DNA of 64,000 nucleotides, taken from positions 1,467,001 to 1,531,000 of the forward strand of contig NZ_CP012602.1 in the NCBI RefSeq assembly GCF_001278805.1, written 5' to 3'. How positions within the stretch are numbered: the stretch's first letter is position 1; each line of letters starts with the position of its first letter. The translations under genes and the position numbers were made by a program. Below are positions 45,031-53,480 of this stretch, piece by piece. The notes beneath the pieces were generated by a model. The model saw only the letters and a program-made list of their open reading frames with translations. It did not search any database and was not told where the DNA came from. The stretch is from Bacillus sp. FJAT-18017 (GTDB taxonomy: Bacteria > Bacillota > Bacilli > Bacillales > Cytobacillaceae).

Positions 45031-45157
45031 TTTTATCTCCTCCTAATACGTGATAAATATATTCTACTAGGCAGTTATGCAGAATTTTTGCAGAAGAAGT
45101 GAATAAATTGTGAGCTCTTACGCGATAATTTTCCCAATAATCAAGATGAGTTTGAGA

Positions 45158-45187
45158 TTGCTAGTATCTGAATTGTTTAAATATACT
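45158..45187 (+). promoter_or_regulatory. Possible sigma-A promoter of the subtilisin gene
   Basis: TTGCTA (45158-45163), an 18-base spacer and TATACT (45182-45187) lie about 55 bases before the start codon. A short palindrome CAGCA...TGCTG follows at about 45198-45211 and might be an operator or leader hairpin. No experimental support. Confidence 0.4.
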
Positions 45188-45241
45188 AATAATACGCAGC
45201 ACACATTGCTGCAGATTTTCACACTCGAGAGGAGCAAGCAA

Positions 45242-46489
45242 ATGAAGCAGAGAACCAAAATAGGATCGGCTGTTTTGAGTTTAGTATTGGGAGTTTCCGT
45301 TTTTGCTACAGCCGCATTCGGGCAAGCACCCGAACAGGCAGCGAAGGATTCCTACCGGGTATTGATTAATGGAAGCAGTTCAGAAAAAGCCACGGCAAAG
45401 CAAAACTATGGAAAGCGCCACGATTTTGGCGTTCAAGGATTCACTACGACAGTCAATGAAAGCCAATATAAGGCTTTATTGAAAAATAAAAACCTCAAAA
45501 TCGAGTTAGTTGAACAAGTCCAGATTGATTCCAAGCCTGGCGGTGGTGATGCATTAGCACCTACAGATCAGACTCCTTGGGGAATTGAAGCCATTTATAA
45601 TGATTCTACTATTACACAAACAATCGGCGGTGATGGCATCAAGGTAGCTGTCCTGGATACAGGCGCGAACACGGCACATACAGATTTGGCTAACAATGTT
45701 GAACAATGTAAAGATTTCACTCAACGCACATCTCCACTTGTTAATGGAGTGTGTAACGATAAGAATGGCCATGGAACTCATGTTTCCGGAACAGTCCTTG
45801 CTAATGGAGGAAACGGAACTGGAATTTATGGGGTTGCCCCTCAAGCGGAGCTTTGGGCATATAAAGTGCTGAATGACCGTGGCTCAGGCTATTCCGATGA
45901 TATTGCGGCAGCAATTGAACATGCAGCTAATGAAGCAAACCGCTTAGGTGTAAAGACAGTTATTTCAATGTCCCTTGGTTCCAGTACCAAAAACACATTG
46001 ATTTCCAACGCTGTTGATTACGCTTATGGCAAAGGTGCCCTTGTTGTTGCCGCGGCTGGTAACTCTGGTCCTAGTGCAAACACAATCGGCTACCCTGGCG
46101 CTCTGGTAAATGCGATTGCTGTTGCATCCCTGGATAACACATTTGTAAATGGAACACATAAAGTATCCGACTTCTCATCAAGGGGTAACCCAAATACAGA
46201 CGGAGATTATGTAATCCAGGAACGTGATGTGGAACTTTCTGCTCCGGGTGGGGCAGTATATTCAACTGCTACAAGTGGTGGATACACAACTATGAGCGGC
46301 ACTTCAATGGCAACCCCTCATATTTCTGGGCTTGCAGCGAAAATCTGGGCTGAAAACAAATCACTCTCCAATGTCCAGCTTCGTACTGAGCTTCAAAATC
46401 GCGCAAAATTATACGACATTAAAGGTGGTACAGGTTCTGCTACTGGCGATGACTATGCATCAGGCTTTGGATTCCCGCGAGTAAAATAA
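45242..46489 (+). CDS. Secreted subtilisin-family serine protease
   Basis: A 415-residue preproenzyme. A signal peptide covers about residues 1-24, an I9-type inhibitor propeptide about 30-95, and the S8 catalytic domain the rest. The triad is Asp in VAVLDTGANT, His in NGHGTHVSGT and Ser in SGTSMATPHISG; the oxyanion Asn is in AAAGNSGPS. Two cysteines (CKDF, VCNDK) near residue 155-175 may pair, which recalls psychrophilic subtilisins. ATG 45242 follows GAGAGGAGC. The receptor and peptide genes lie just downstream, so the protease may be a target of that module or process its peptide. Confidence 0.94.
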   Translation: MKQRTKIGSAVLSLVLGVSVFATAAFGQAPEQAAKDSYRVLINGSSSEKATAKQNYGKRHDFGVQGFTTTVNESQYKALLKNKNLKIELVEQVQIDSKPGGGDALAPTDQTPWGIEAIYNDSTITQTIGGDGIKVAVLDTGANTAHTDLANNVEQCKDFTQRTSPLVNGVCNDKNGHGTHVSGTVLANGGNGTGIYGVAPQAELWAYKVLNDRGSGYSDDIAAAIEHAANEANRLGVKTVISMSLGSSTKNTLISNAVDYAYGKGALVVAAAGNSGPSANTIGYPGALVNAIAVASLDNTFVNGTHKVSDFSSRGNPNTDGDYVIQERDVELSAPGGAVYSTATSGGYTTMSGTSMATPHISGLAAKIWAENKSLSNVQLRTELQNRAKLYDIKGGTGSATGDDYASGFGFPRVK

Positions 46490-46540
46490 GGGGTACAAAT
46501 AAAATCCACTATACGACACAACACGATCTGAATCCCATGC

Positions 46541-46568
46541 CATCCAGCCTTATTGCTGGATGGTTTTG
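46541..46568 (+). terminator. Intrinsic terminator after the subtilisin gene
   Basis: CATCCAGC / GCTGGATG stem with loop CTTATT and TTTT. Confidence 0.85.
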
Positions 46569-46676
46569 GGTATTTACTGATAATATAGTAAAATAAAATT
46601 CTAATTATTAAGAATAATCTCGTTTCATTTTGCTCATTTCGTGATAGAGTAAAAAGAAAACAGTTGGTGAGGTTTT

Positions 46677-47897
46677 ATGGAAGTTGGACCATTAATTAAG
46701 TACTACAGGACTCAAAGGGGGATGACGCAAAAGGAGCTTGCTGATGGAATATGCTCCATTCCTCATCTTAGTAAGATTGAGCACAACTCCAAGGAAGGGA
46801 ATAGGGAAACCATTGCACTCCTGCTTGAAAGGCTGGGAATAGAGGTCGAGGATATTGAAGGAAAAGATGGGGAGATCAAGCAGCTGCTAGAAGATTTTGA
46901 TGCAGCGATGAATTTCCAAATTCGGACCGAAGCCGACTTTCTATTTGAAAGACTATCAGGTTTAGGCAGTCTCATTCATTTCTCATCGTATATGTATACA
47001 TATGAACTCTATAAATATAGATATCTTTTGTTTAAGGGGTATGCAAGCGATGCAGAAAGCCAGAATGATTTGCTTAGGAAGCAGTCGAACAATTTTTCCC
47101 GGGAGGAGAGAAACCTATTTGATTATTTTATCAGCATTCATTTAATGTCCAAGGCAAAATACCATCAAGCCGATCTTATCCTAGAAAGACTGGACGGCCA
47201 ATTTATGGGAAATTTGAATATCGGTGAGTTCCTTTATCACCGGGCATTTGCCAAGAGCCACATGCTGGAGCCAGGCCATGCCATTCATTTTGGTAAAAAA
47301 GCCCTTCAGCATTTTATGGAGCAGCATAATTTTAGGCGAATCCTTCATGTGCTAATGCTGCTTGGCATCAACTACACCCATTCCAAAATTTATGAAGAAG
47401 CGTCGTCATGCTTCGTGCATTTAATCCGCAATGCTGAGCTTCTGAACGAGCAGGCGCTGCTGCCAATGATTTATCACAATATGGGTTTCCTGCAAAAAAA
47501 AATGCAAAAACCAAATCAAGCCATCCACTTTTTTGAAAAAAGCCTGTCCATGAAAAAGGAAAAAGGGATAGATTATCTTGTCACTCTGTATACCATTGCT
47601 GAGACGAAGCATTCTACAGGAGAAACCGAAGTAGCAAAGGCCTATTTCGAGGATGTCCTCGCCCAGGCTAACGAGCTGGGCAGTAAGAAATACAAGAATC
47701 TTGCGTCTTTCTACCTGATGCTGGATTCCTCCGAACCAAAAGCATACGAGTATTTACAGGCAAAAGTTATTCCTTTGTTGGAAGATGGGAAAGAGCATAA
47801 AGATGATCTTGCCCATTTCTATAAATTGCTTGCCGAACATTACACCCAGGAGGGAAAGTTCGAACAGGCAGTCATTTATTTAAATAAAATTAATTGA
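46677..47897 (+). CDS. RRNPP-type HTH-TPR transcriptional regulator (candidate peptide pheromone receptor)
   Basis: A 406-residue protein with an XRE-type helix-turn-helix at about residues 5-60 (LIKYYRTQRGMTQKELADGI, HLSKIEHNSK) and a C-terminal all-helical region of TPR-like repeats. Examples are ALLPMIYHNMGFLQKKM and NQAIHFFEKSLSMKKEKG. This matches PlcR/NprR/PrgX-type receptors, which bind short re-imported peptides and then change DNA binding. The stop lies 11 bases before the start of the repeat-peptide gene, whose binding site overlaps the stop, so the two are translationally linked. ATG follows GGTGAGG. Confidence 0.88.
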   Translation: MEVGPLIKYYRTQRGMTQKELADGICSIPHLSKIEHNSKEGNRETIALLLERLGIEVEDIEGKDGEIKQLLEDFDAAMNFQIRTEADFLFERLSGLGSLIHFSSYMYTYELYKYRYLLFKGYASDAESQNDLLRKQSNNFSREERNLFDYFISIHLMSKAKYHQADLILERLDGQFMGNLNIGEFLYHRAFAKSHMLEPGHAIHFGKKALQHFMEQHNFRRILHVLMLLGINYTHSKIYEEASSCFVHLIRNAELLNEQALLPMIYHNMGFLQKKMQKPNQAIHFFEKSLSMKKEKGIDYLVTLYTIAETKHSTGETEVAKAYFEDVLAQANELGSKKYKNLASFYLMLDSSEPKAYEYLQAKVIPLLEDGKEHKDDLAHFYKLLAEHYTQEGKFEQAVIYLNKIN

Positions 47898-47908
47898 GGA
47901 GGAGTACA

Positions 47909-48103
47909 ATGAAAAAAGCAATTATCATCCTTAGTTCGGCATTTGCCCTTGGTTTGTTCGCAATAGGTGCTGCACCTGCATCAGCACACCCTATCCATCC
48001 GCCGTTAACGGTCGAGGATACCGCCGCAGCGCATCCGATCCACCCACCGCTTTCTGTAGAGGATTATAAGTCTGCGCATCCAATTCACCCACCACTCATC
48101 TAG
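47909..48103 (+). CDS. Secreted multi-copy pheromone precursor candidate
   Basis: A 64-residue protein: a signal peptide (residues 1-26, ending APASA) and three exact copies of AHPIHPPL at residues 26-33, 41-48 and 56-63, 15 residues apart, joined by TVEDTAA and SVEDYKS spacers. The three DNA copies of HPIHPPL differ synonymously at all seven codons while the peptide is unchanged, which indicates selection on the peptide. It directly follows an HTH-TPR receptor and should be co-expressed with it. Cleavage around the repeats would release a small proline/histidine-rich peptide. A metal-binding role for the histidines is an alternative. ATG 47909 follows TGAGGAGGAG. Confidence 0.85.
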   Translation: MKKAIIILSSAFALGLFAIGAAPASAHPIHPPLTVEDTAAAHPIHPPLSVEDYKSAHPIHPPLI

Positions 48104-48118
48104 AAAACCGAATAAAGC

Positions 48119-48151
48119 GAAAGGCGCACCCACTAAGGAGTGCGCCTTTTG
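48119..48151 (+). terminator. Intrinsic terminator after the receptor-peptide operon
   Basis: AAAGGCGCAC / GTGCGCCTTT stem with T-run. Confidence 0.88.
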
Positions 48152-48206
48152 TCATCACTAGGAAATGCTAAATTTCGGACTATGGAAACCTTTTTAATTG
48201 AGTGTG

Positions 48207-48623
48207 TCTACGTCTAGCTCCAGAAGTAAAGCTTCTACGAAATTACGCTATAGCTCACTGGAGGAGCGCCTACACGCGCGCAAACTTCAGGCCTCCTTAC
48301 AACGGTGAGTCATGCACGAATGAGCAATCGCTCTTCGTGATTCCTTCCCACCACCTAAAGGGATAGTGGGCCTCCTTCGTAGGCTAACCGTCCTTAAAAG
48401 TCCAATTCAAGAGCTATAGTGAAACTTGCCGCTATGCTGTCAGCGGTATAGTTGAACCAATCGGGTTCGTAGTGCCGCTTAATCGCCAAGCTCTTCGGCG
48501 AATTAGCGGCAGTAGAACGGGACTAACCATCAGCAAAAAGCGCTGATCGAAGGTTCATTTTATCTTAGTCGAAGCCCTCCAGTTTTGTACGGTGATAACC
48601 AAGGCGCTTCCGCTTTTGTTCAG
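48207..48623. repeat. Nested dispersed repeats: R2 element inserted in an R1 element
   Basis: The left part (GTCTAGCTCCAG, GCGCAAACTTCAGGCCTCC, CTCTTCGTGATTCCTT) and right part (TATCTTAGTCGAAGCCCTCC, GGCGCTTCCGCTTTTGTTC) are one R1 element as seen intact at 16491-16710. Between them lie about 190 extra bases with hairpins typical of R2: GCTAACCGT, GCCGCT-TGTCAGCGG, GCCGCTTAATCGCC/GGCGAATTAGCGGC and CATCAGC/GCTGATCGAAGGTTCA. The junction on the right is TTTATC, the same end as other R2 copies. Confidence 0.75.
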
Positions 48624-48626
48624 CAA

Positions 48627-49790
48627 TCAATCACTATTTTCCCCAAACATGTATTTCCTCGTTTTAGCGGAAATGTTTAGGACAAGCGCCAGTGAAAGCA
48701 TGGTTCCGAGCAGTGAACTTCCGCCGTAGCTCAATAGCGGCAGAGGGATACCTGTAATTGGTACAAGCCCGATAACCATTCCGATATTTTCAAAAATATG
48801 AAAAGTGAGCACTGAAATGACGCCAGTTGCAATAAGACTTTCATAATAACCCTTGTTCTGGAGGGCGATTACGATAATTCGATAAATCAGCATAAAATAC
48901 AAGGATATGACAATGCTTGCACCGAAGAAACCAAATTCTTCTCCGATAATCGTAAAGATAAAATCGGAATGAGCTTCTGGAACATTTACCTGGGCCAGGT
49001 TAAAGCCTTTGCCGTACATTGTCCCGGAGCCGATAGCCAGAATCGAATTTGCCAGCTGGTATGACGTGTTTCCGCGGTCCTCAAATGGTTCCAGCCAGGA
49101 ATGAATCCTGTTGAGCTGATACTGGTCCATGAAATTAAGGAACCAATCCGGGTTTGTTATATACATATACACCAGCCCGCCGAGTACAGCGGCAGCAATC
49201 AACCCAAGTGTCGCGATAATTCTCCAGTTAATCCCCGAGATAAAGGTCATCCCTATAACAATTGCAGTCATTGCCATGGCAGTTCCCGCATCGGGCTGCA
49301 AAAGGATAAAACCGAGCGGAAAGGCGGCAGTCAGGCCAATTTTACAAAGCAGAAGAAAGTCGGTTTGCAATGTCCTATTTAAGTGGACTTCATTATGGTT
49401 CACAATAACCCTGGCCAGGAAAATGATCAGAAATACCTTCATAAATTCGGAAGGTTGCAGTGATCCAAAGCCAGGAATCTCAAACCATGCTTTTGCGCCC
49501 TTCGTCTCTGGAGCAATCGATTCCGGAGCAAGAAACAGCACGAGCAAGAGCAAAACGCCAAACCCGTAAATATAAGGTGAAATCCTCTTAATCTGTTCAA
49601 AATCAAACAGGTAGACAAAGGATGAAAAGCCTATTGCTACAAAAAACCAGACAACCTGCCTTAGTGCAAAGTTGACATCATAAGGTGAATACTTTTGTGC
49701 GCTGTATATAGAAATACAGCTTATAATCATAAATAGGAATATGATGAACACTAAAGTGACATCAAAGTAACTTCGTTGTGATTTATCCAT
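48627..49790 (-). CDS. FtsW/RodA/SpoVE family SEDS protein (RodA-like)
   Basis: A 387-residue polytopic membrane protein with about ten helices. The SEDS family is recognised by FGSLQPSEFMKVFLIIFLAR, LLQPDAGTAMAM and PLPLLSYGGSSLLGTMLSLAL. Such proteins polymerise peptidoglycan glycan strands with a partner PBP. The mid-gene IGEEFGFFGAS and lack of division-specific context favour RodA over FtsW; SpoVE is also possible. It ends just inside the edge of the R1 repeat block. ATG follows CGGAGAATG. Confidence 0.9.
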   Translation of the reverse strand: MDKSQRSYFDVTLVFIIFLFMIISCISIYSAQKYSPYDVNFALRQVVWFFVAIGFSSFVYLFDFEQIKRISPYIYGFGVLLLLVLFLAPESIAPETKGAKAWFEIPGFGSLQPSEFMKVFLIIFLARVIVNHNEVHLNRTLQTDFLLLCKIGLTAAFPLGFILLQPDAGTAMAMTAIVIGMTFISGINWRIIATLGLIAAAVLGGLVYMYITNPDWFLNFMDQYQLNRIHSWLEPFEDRGNTSYQLANSILAIGSGTMYGKGFNLAQVNVPEAHSDFIFTIIGEEFGFFGASIVISLYFMLIYRIIVIALQNKGYYESLIATGVISVLTFHIFENIGMVIGLVPITGIPLPLLSYGGSSLLGTMLSLALVLNISAKTRKYMFGENSD

Positions 49791-50762
49791 TTACATTCTC
49801 CGATTACTCTAATATTTCGCAGGGCAGCTAACTAATTCTCATTTACTAAGGATCAATAAAAATATCTTTAGCATTTTGTTTTCAAGTTTTTTAAAAAAGC
49901 ATTATTAAACATCTCTGTTGAATTGCATATGACTAAGAGAAACCCAGGAGTAAACCATTGCAGGGACAAGCGGATTTCAACTGCTCTAGGCCTCGTAATA
50001 TATTTAGGTGAACTCAAAAAATGAATTCTTTTAGACTCTCGCAATCTAGTTTTAATCCAACCCTAAGACAGTAAAACACATTTGGGTGCACTATTTCTAG
50101 AGTTCCTGAATGCCCGAGGATGAATATATTTTCTTGGAGCTTCAGCTTTAAAAAATTAGTGTAAGGATGCCACTGATAATTAGTGTACCTTATTTTGTGT
50201 GCAGAGGTACTTTTTGGGGCAGGAAATTTGATAAAAATTTCAATGTATCCCGATGTGGTTGAACAGATCTGGAAGTCCCTATATATTATACAGGAGGTTA
50301 TCGTGCAATTGGTAAGAAAGATATCATAATCTAAGAGCATAAATATGATGTTAATTACACGGATTATTAAAATCCCGAGCTCTGTTAAGACTTTATTAGG
50401 GCAGGCTCCTATACCGGGAAGAATCAGACTGCTACGGCTGCAAGTCATTGGCACCGTTTTTCCTCAACTGTTATCATGGAGAAGATATTTTTGGACTAAA
50501 CTGGAAACGCATTTGATGTTAGAATGTCAAACACTTGATGAAGGAAGAATTTTTAACATCTTAAACCTTTACGGGACAAGCTTTTTTTCAATTATGGAAA
50601 AATTAGGATGAATTCTTTTACCCCCAAGACTTGCCTTTTTTATTTATCCATGTTATTCTTATCAAGAATTATTTTTGTTCGGTAACATGCGACATCGCCT
50701 GGATACGTTTGAGCAAGAATAGTAATACAATTGTGTGCGAACCACACGAGGAGGCAACAAAC
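49791..50762. other. Long intergenic gap with an R2 fragment and the cold-shock leader
   Basis: No gene was recognised in about 970 bases. Positions 50108-50190 hold a degraded R2 fragment (TTTTCTTGGAGCTTCAGC, ATTAGTG...CACTGATAATTAGTG). A binding-site-like AGGAGG at 50293 leads to a frame of only eight codons and is probably spurious or a remnant. The last 120 bases before 50763 are the likely untranslated leader of the cold-shock gene, with a small GTGTG-CGAAC-CACAC hairpin overlapping the region before its AGGAGG. Confidence 0.55.
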
Positions 50763-50963
50763 ATGGAAAACGGTAAAGTTAAATGGTTTAATGCAGAAAA
50801 GGGCTTCGGTTTCATCGAACGCGAAGGCGGAGACGATGTATTCGTTCACTTCTCAGCTATCCAAGGCGAAGGCTTCAAAACTCTTGAAGAAGGCCAAGAA
50901 GTAACTTTTGACGTTGAGCAAGGCGCTCGCGGACCTCAAGCAGCAAACGTTCGCAAAAACTAA
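50763..50963 (+). CDS. Cold-shock protein (CspA family)
   Basis: A 66-residue single cold-shock domain that binds single-stranded RNA and DNA. RNP1 is KGFGFIE and RNP2 is VFVHFSAI, both intact. It ends [10 protein letters not shown] as in Bacillus CspB/CspD. ATG 50763 follows CGAGGAGGC. A leader of about 100 bases precedes it. Confidence 0.95.
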   Translation: MENGKVKWFNAEKGFGFIEREGGDDVFVHFSAIQGEGFKTLEEGQEVTFDVEQGARGPQAANVRKN

Positions 50964-50982
50964 TTAGTTTTTGCTCCATACA

Positions 50983-51015
50983 AACAGGCTCCCCCAGGGG
51001 AGCCTGTTTTTTTAT
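50983..51015 (+). terminator. Intrinsic terminator after csp
   Basis: AACAGGCTCCC / GGGAGCCTGTT stem with seven T. Confidence 0.9.
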
Positions 51016-51019
51016 GCCC

Positions 51020-51125
51020 GTTTTTCTATTTTTCTTTGGGCTTTAGCCTTAGAAAAATCAATCGGGCTTAGCGCGACTAACAATCAGTGGAAAAACCATC
51101 CACTGATTGAAGTTTCACTTTATGC
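51020..51125. repeat. Dispersed hairpin repeat, family R2
   Basis: TTTTTCTTTGGGCTTTAGCC...AGAAAAATC, AATCGGGCTTAGCGCGACTAA, then ATCAGTGGAAAA...TCCACTGATTGAAG and TTCACTTTAT follow in the same order as at 33930-34024. Change of CATCAGTG/CACTGATG to AATCAGTGG/CCACTGATT keeps the terminal stem paired. Confidence 0.8.
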
Positions 51126-51162
51126 AAAAGCTAATGGAAATTAGATAAGGATGGATTGAATT

Positions 51163-52335
51163 ATGGATGAGCAGTGGACCCGCGATCTGGAAATCTGTCT
51201 AGAGCTAGGGGATAGACGCAAGGAATTTGGCGGGGCTGTTGTGCCCCCCACTTTTGGAGGCACATTATTTGTTTATGATACTACGGATAAACTATCAGAA
51301 GCCGTTCTGAATGAGCAGGGGAACTATGTGTATACAAGAGGTACGAACCCTACTGTTGAAACTGCCGAACTTAAGATGGCAGCTCTCGAAAGGGGAGAAA
51401 AGTGTCGCTGTTTTTCTTCCGGGATGGCCGCCATTAGTGCCGCACTGCTGAATTCTGTTAAAAGCGGTGACCATATCCTTTGTGTAAGTAATTTGTATTT
51501 CTCGACAATGGATCTAATAAAATATTTGGCTAAATTCGGGATAAGTTACTCGGTCTGTTATGAAACCGACGCAGATTCAATAGAAGCCAATATCCAGCCC
51601 AATACATCGGTTATATTTATGGAGAGTCCGTCCTATATGACGTTCCGGATTGCGGACCTGATTGGCATTACCTCACTGGCAAGGGCTCGTGGTATTCGGA
51701 CCATCATTGATAATACGTGGGCCACTCCGCTTTTTCAGAAACCTCTTTTATACGGTGTTGATATCGTTGTCCACTCGCTCTCTAAATATCTCGGTGGTCA
51801 CAGCGACCTGATAGGCGGTGCTGTTATTGCAAGCAAAAGCATTATCGATACTCTATTTCAAAAAGAATTTCTCCTGCTTGGAAGTACATTTTCGCCGTAT
51901 GAAGCAACTCTGCTGCTAAGGGGATTACGGTCTTTTCCATACAGGATGCTTGAACATCAAAAAAATGCTATGAAAGTAGCAGCCTATCTAGAACAGCATC
52001 CAAAAGTTCAGACTGTCCATTATCCGGGGCTATCTACCCATCCAGAACATAAACGCGGAAAAAATTATTTTACCGGGTATAGCGGACTGATGGGCTTTGA
52101 GGTGGAGGGAGGCTATCAAGGGGTAAAACGGATCCTGGACAATTTTAAGTATGTTAAAATCGGTGTATCCTGGGGATCATCTGAAAGCCTGGCTCTCTCT
52201 CCCAATACCGGGCAAAATGAGCAGCAGCTAGTGAATGAACGAATTAGCCCAGGTACAATTCGTTTGGCGGTTGGCCTTGGTAGCTGTGAGCGAATTATTG
52301 AAGATCTTGAACAGGCGTTGGTTAATAATTTTTAA
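51163..52335 (+). CDS. Cys/Met metabolism PLP enzyme (cystathionine gamma-synthase / beta-lyase family)
   Basis: A 390-residue trans-sulfuration-type PLP enzyme. YTRGTNPTVETAELKMAALE is near the N terminus, SSGMAAISAAL binds the phosphate, DNTWATPLFQKPL the cofactor Asp region, and VHSLSKYLGGHSDLIGG holds the PLP lysine. Substrate (cystathionine, O-acyl-homoserine or methionine) is not distinguishable. It lies alone between R2 and a coat gene; no S-box riboswitch was seen upstream. ATG follows AAGGATGG. Confidence 0.92.
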   Translation: MDEQWTRDLEICLELGDRRKEFGGAVVPPTFGGTLFVYDTTDKLSEAVLNEQGNYVYTRGTNPTVETAELKMAALERGEKCRCFSSGMAAISAALLNSVKSGDHILCVSNLYFSTMDLIKYLAKFGISYSVCYETDADSIEANIQPNTSVIFMESPSYMTFRIADLIGITSLARARGIRTIIDNTWATPLFQKPLLYGVDIVVHSLSKYLGGHSDLIGGAVIASKSIIDTLFQKEFLLLGSTFSPYEATLLLRGLRSFPYRMLEHQKNAMKVAAYLEQHPKVQTVHYPGLSTHPEHKRGKNYFTGYSGLMGFEVEGGYQGVKRILDNFKYVKIGVSWGSSESLALSPNTGQNEQQLVNERISPGTIRLAVGLGSCERIIEDLEQALVNNF

Positions 52336-52414
52336 AAAACTGTTGGGACATTTAACCATTCTCCTGCCTCCTGAATATCGTAAAGTGATGTTTTAGAAAA
52401 CGGAGGTATGAGAG

Positions 52415-52909
52415 ATGAATGATGAAGAACGCAGGACACTTGCCTGGCATGAAACACTTGAGATGCACGAACTTGTAGCCTTCCAGTCCATTGGAGTTAT
52501 GAAAATGAAAATAGGCATAAAAAAGATCACAGATGCAGAGCTGCGCGAGATTTATCGCCGAACTATCCGTGACCTTGAAGAAAACCTGACTGAGCTGCTC
52601 CAGTATTATCCATCCGCTCCGGGCTATGGCGGCCGGGATGAGGATGATTTGAGAGAGGATACAACTTTTTATGCAGGCGACCTCCTCGCAATGTCCAAAA
52701 CACTAGTCAGGAATTATGGAATTGCCATTACCGAAGTTGCAACTCCCCAGCTGAGGCGCACATTCCAAAACCATATGATAAAAGCGGTCAAAGGCCATGA
52801 GCGGATTTATACCTATATGTACTCAAGAGGGTTGTACCCTTCCTATGATCTCGGGCGGCTGCTGCAAAACGATGTGACTCTGGCAAGGAAAGCAATCAGC
52901 ATGCAATAG
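52415..52909 (+). CDS. CotF-like spore coat protein
   Basis: A 164-residue helical protein of the CotF/coat ferritin-like group. LAWHETLEMHELVAFQSIGV near the N terminus and FYAGDLLAMSKTLVRNYG in the middle are typical, as is NHMIKAVKGHERIYTYM. It probably coats the spore surface. ATG follows ACGGAGGTATG. Terminator follows. Confidence 0.85.
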   Translation: MNDEERRTLAWHETLEMHELVAFQSIGVMKMKIGIKKITDAELREIYRRTIRDLEENLTELLQYYPSAPGYGGRDEDDLREDTTFYAGDLLAMSKTLVRNYGIAITEVATPQLRRTFQNHMIKAVKGHERIYTYMYSRGLYPSYDLGRLLQNDVTLARKAISMQ

Positions 52910-52921
52910 ACATTTTCAATA

Positions 52922-52956
52922 AGCAAAAGCAGCCTATTTGAAAGGCTGCTTTTGTT
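52922..52956 (+). terminator. Intrinsic terminator after cotF-like gene
   Basis: GCAAAAGCAGCC / GGCTGCTTTTG stem with flanking T. Confidence 0.85.
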
Positions 52957-53054
52957 ATGAAAAGGCGAGGTTGGCTAGCTGGTAAAGAGGCATCTCTATA
53001 AATTTGTTCAAGTTCTGCTAACCCACAGAAAAATGGGTTATGGGAAAGCAATAT

Positions 53055-53087
53055 AAAATCCCATCCAATACCCTTCTGGATGGGACT
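53055..53087 (-). terminator. Intrinsic terminator after the 80-residue gene
   Basis: TCCCATCC / GGATGGGA stem just past the stop on the minus strand, then TTTTATA. Confidence 0.75.
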
Positions 53088-53330
53088 TTAGTCAATTTCG
53101 CGGTAATGGAGGAGCCTGAAACGCGTACCGTCTTTTACGATATTTTCTGAAAGTGGTTTCCCGGTATCCTGGACAATCAGGAAGATATCCCCGTCTTTTG
53201 GGCGAGAGTGGCTCCGCAGTTTTTTAAAAAGAAGGTCTGAAGCAACTTCTATAGATGAGGCCTCGATTGTTCCAAATTTACTGATAGAAAAAGCATGTTT
53301 TTGCTTGGCTTTATATATGGAAAATTTCAT
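53088..53330 (-). CDS. Small hypothetical protein
   Basis: An 80-residue soluble basic protein, beginning MKFSIYKAKQKHAFSISKFG and ending TRFRLLHYREID. Beta-rich with alternating residues. ATG follows AAGGAGACG; a terminator follows. No family recognised. Confidence 0.65.
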   Translation of the reverse strand: MKFSIYKAKQKHAFSISKFGTIEASSIEVASDLLFKKLRSHSRPKDGDIFLIVQDTGKPLSENIVKDGTRFRLLHYREID

Positions 53331-53433
53331 ATAACGTCTCCTTCTTTTTCCCCGTATTCCCGCTTGAAAGTAAGATTAAACCGGCAAGCCTTAGGTGAAA
53401 AGATAAGGAGAGTTTGTATGTAGTACAAACAAT

Positions 53434-53468
53434 AAAAAAGCAAAAGGGACAGGATTTCCCTGCCCCGT
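53434..53468 (-). terminator. Intrinsic terminator after the CotD-like gene
   Basis: On the minus strand GGGGCAGGG / CCTGTCCC is followed by a T-rich run. Confidence 0.78.
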
Positions 53469-53480
53469 GCCAAGCAAGCC

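Noticed and set aside
50285..50611. Open frames of 8 and 88 codons in the gap before the cold-shock gene
   Set aside because: The first stops after eight codons; the second has no binding site and no recognisable or well-composed product.
51126..51162. S-box (SAM) riboswitch before the Cys/Met PLP enzyme
   Set aside because: The short gap to the R2 repeat holds no S-box core motif.
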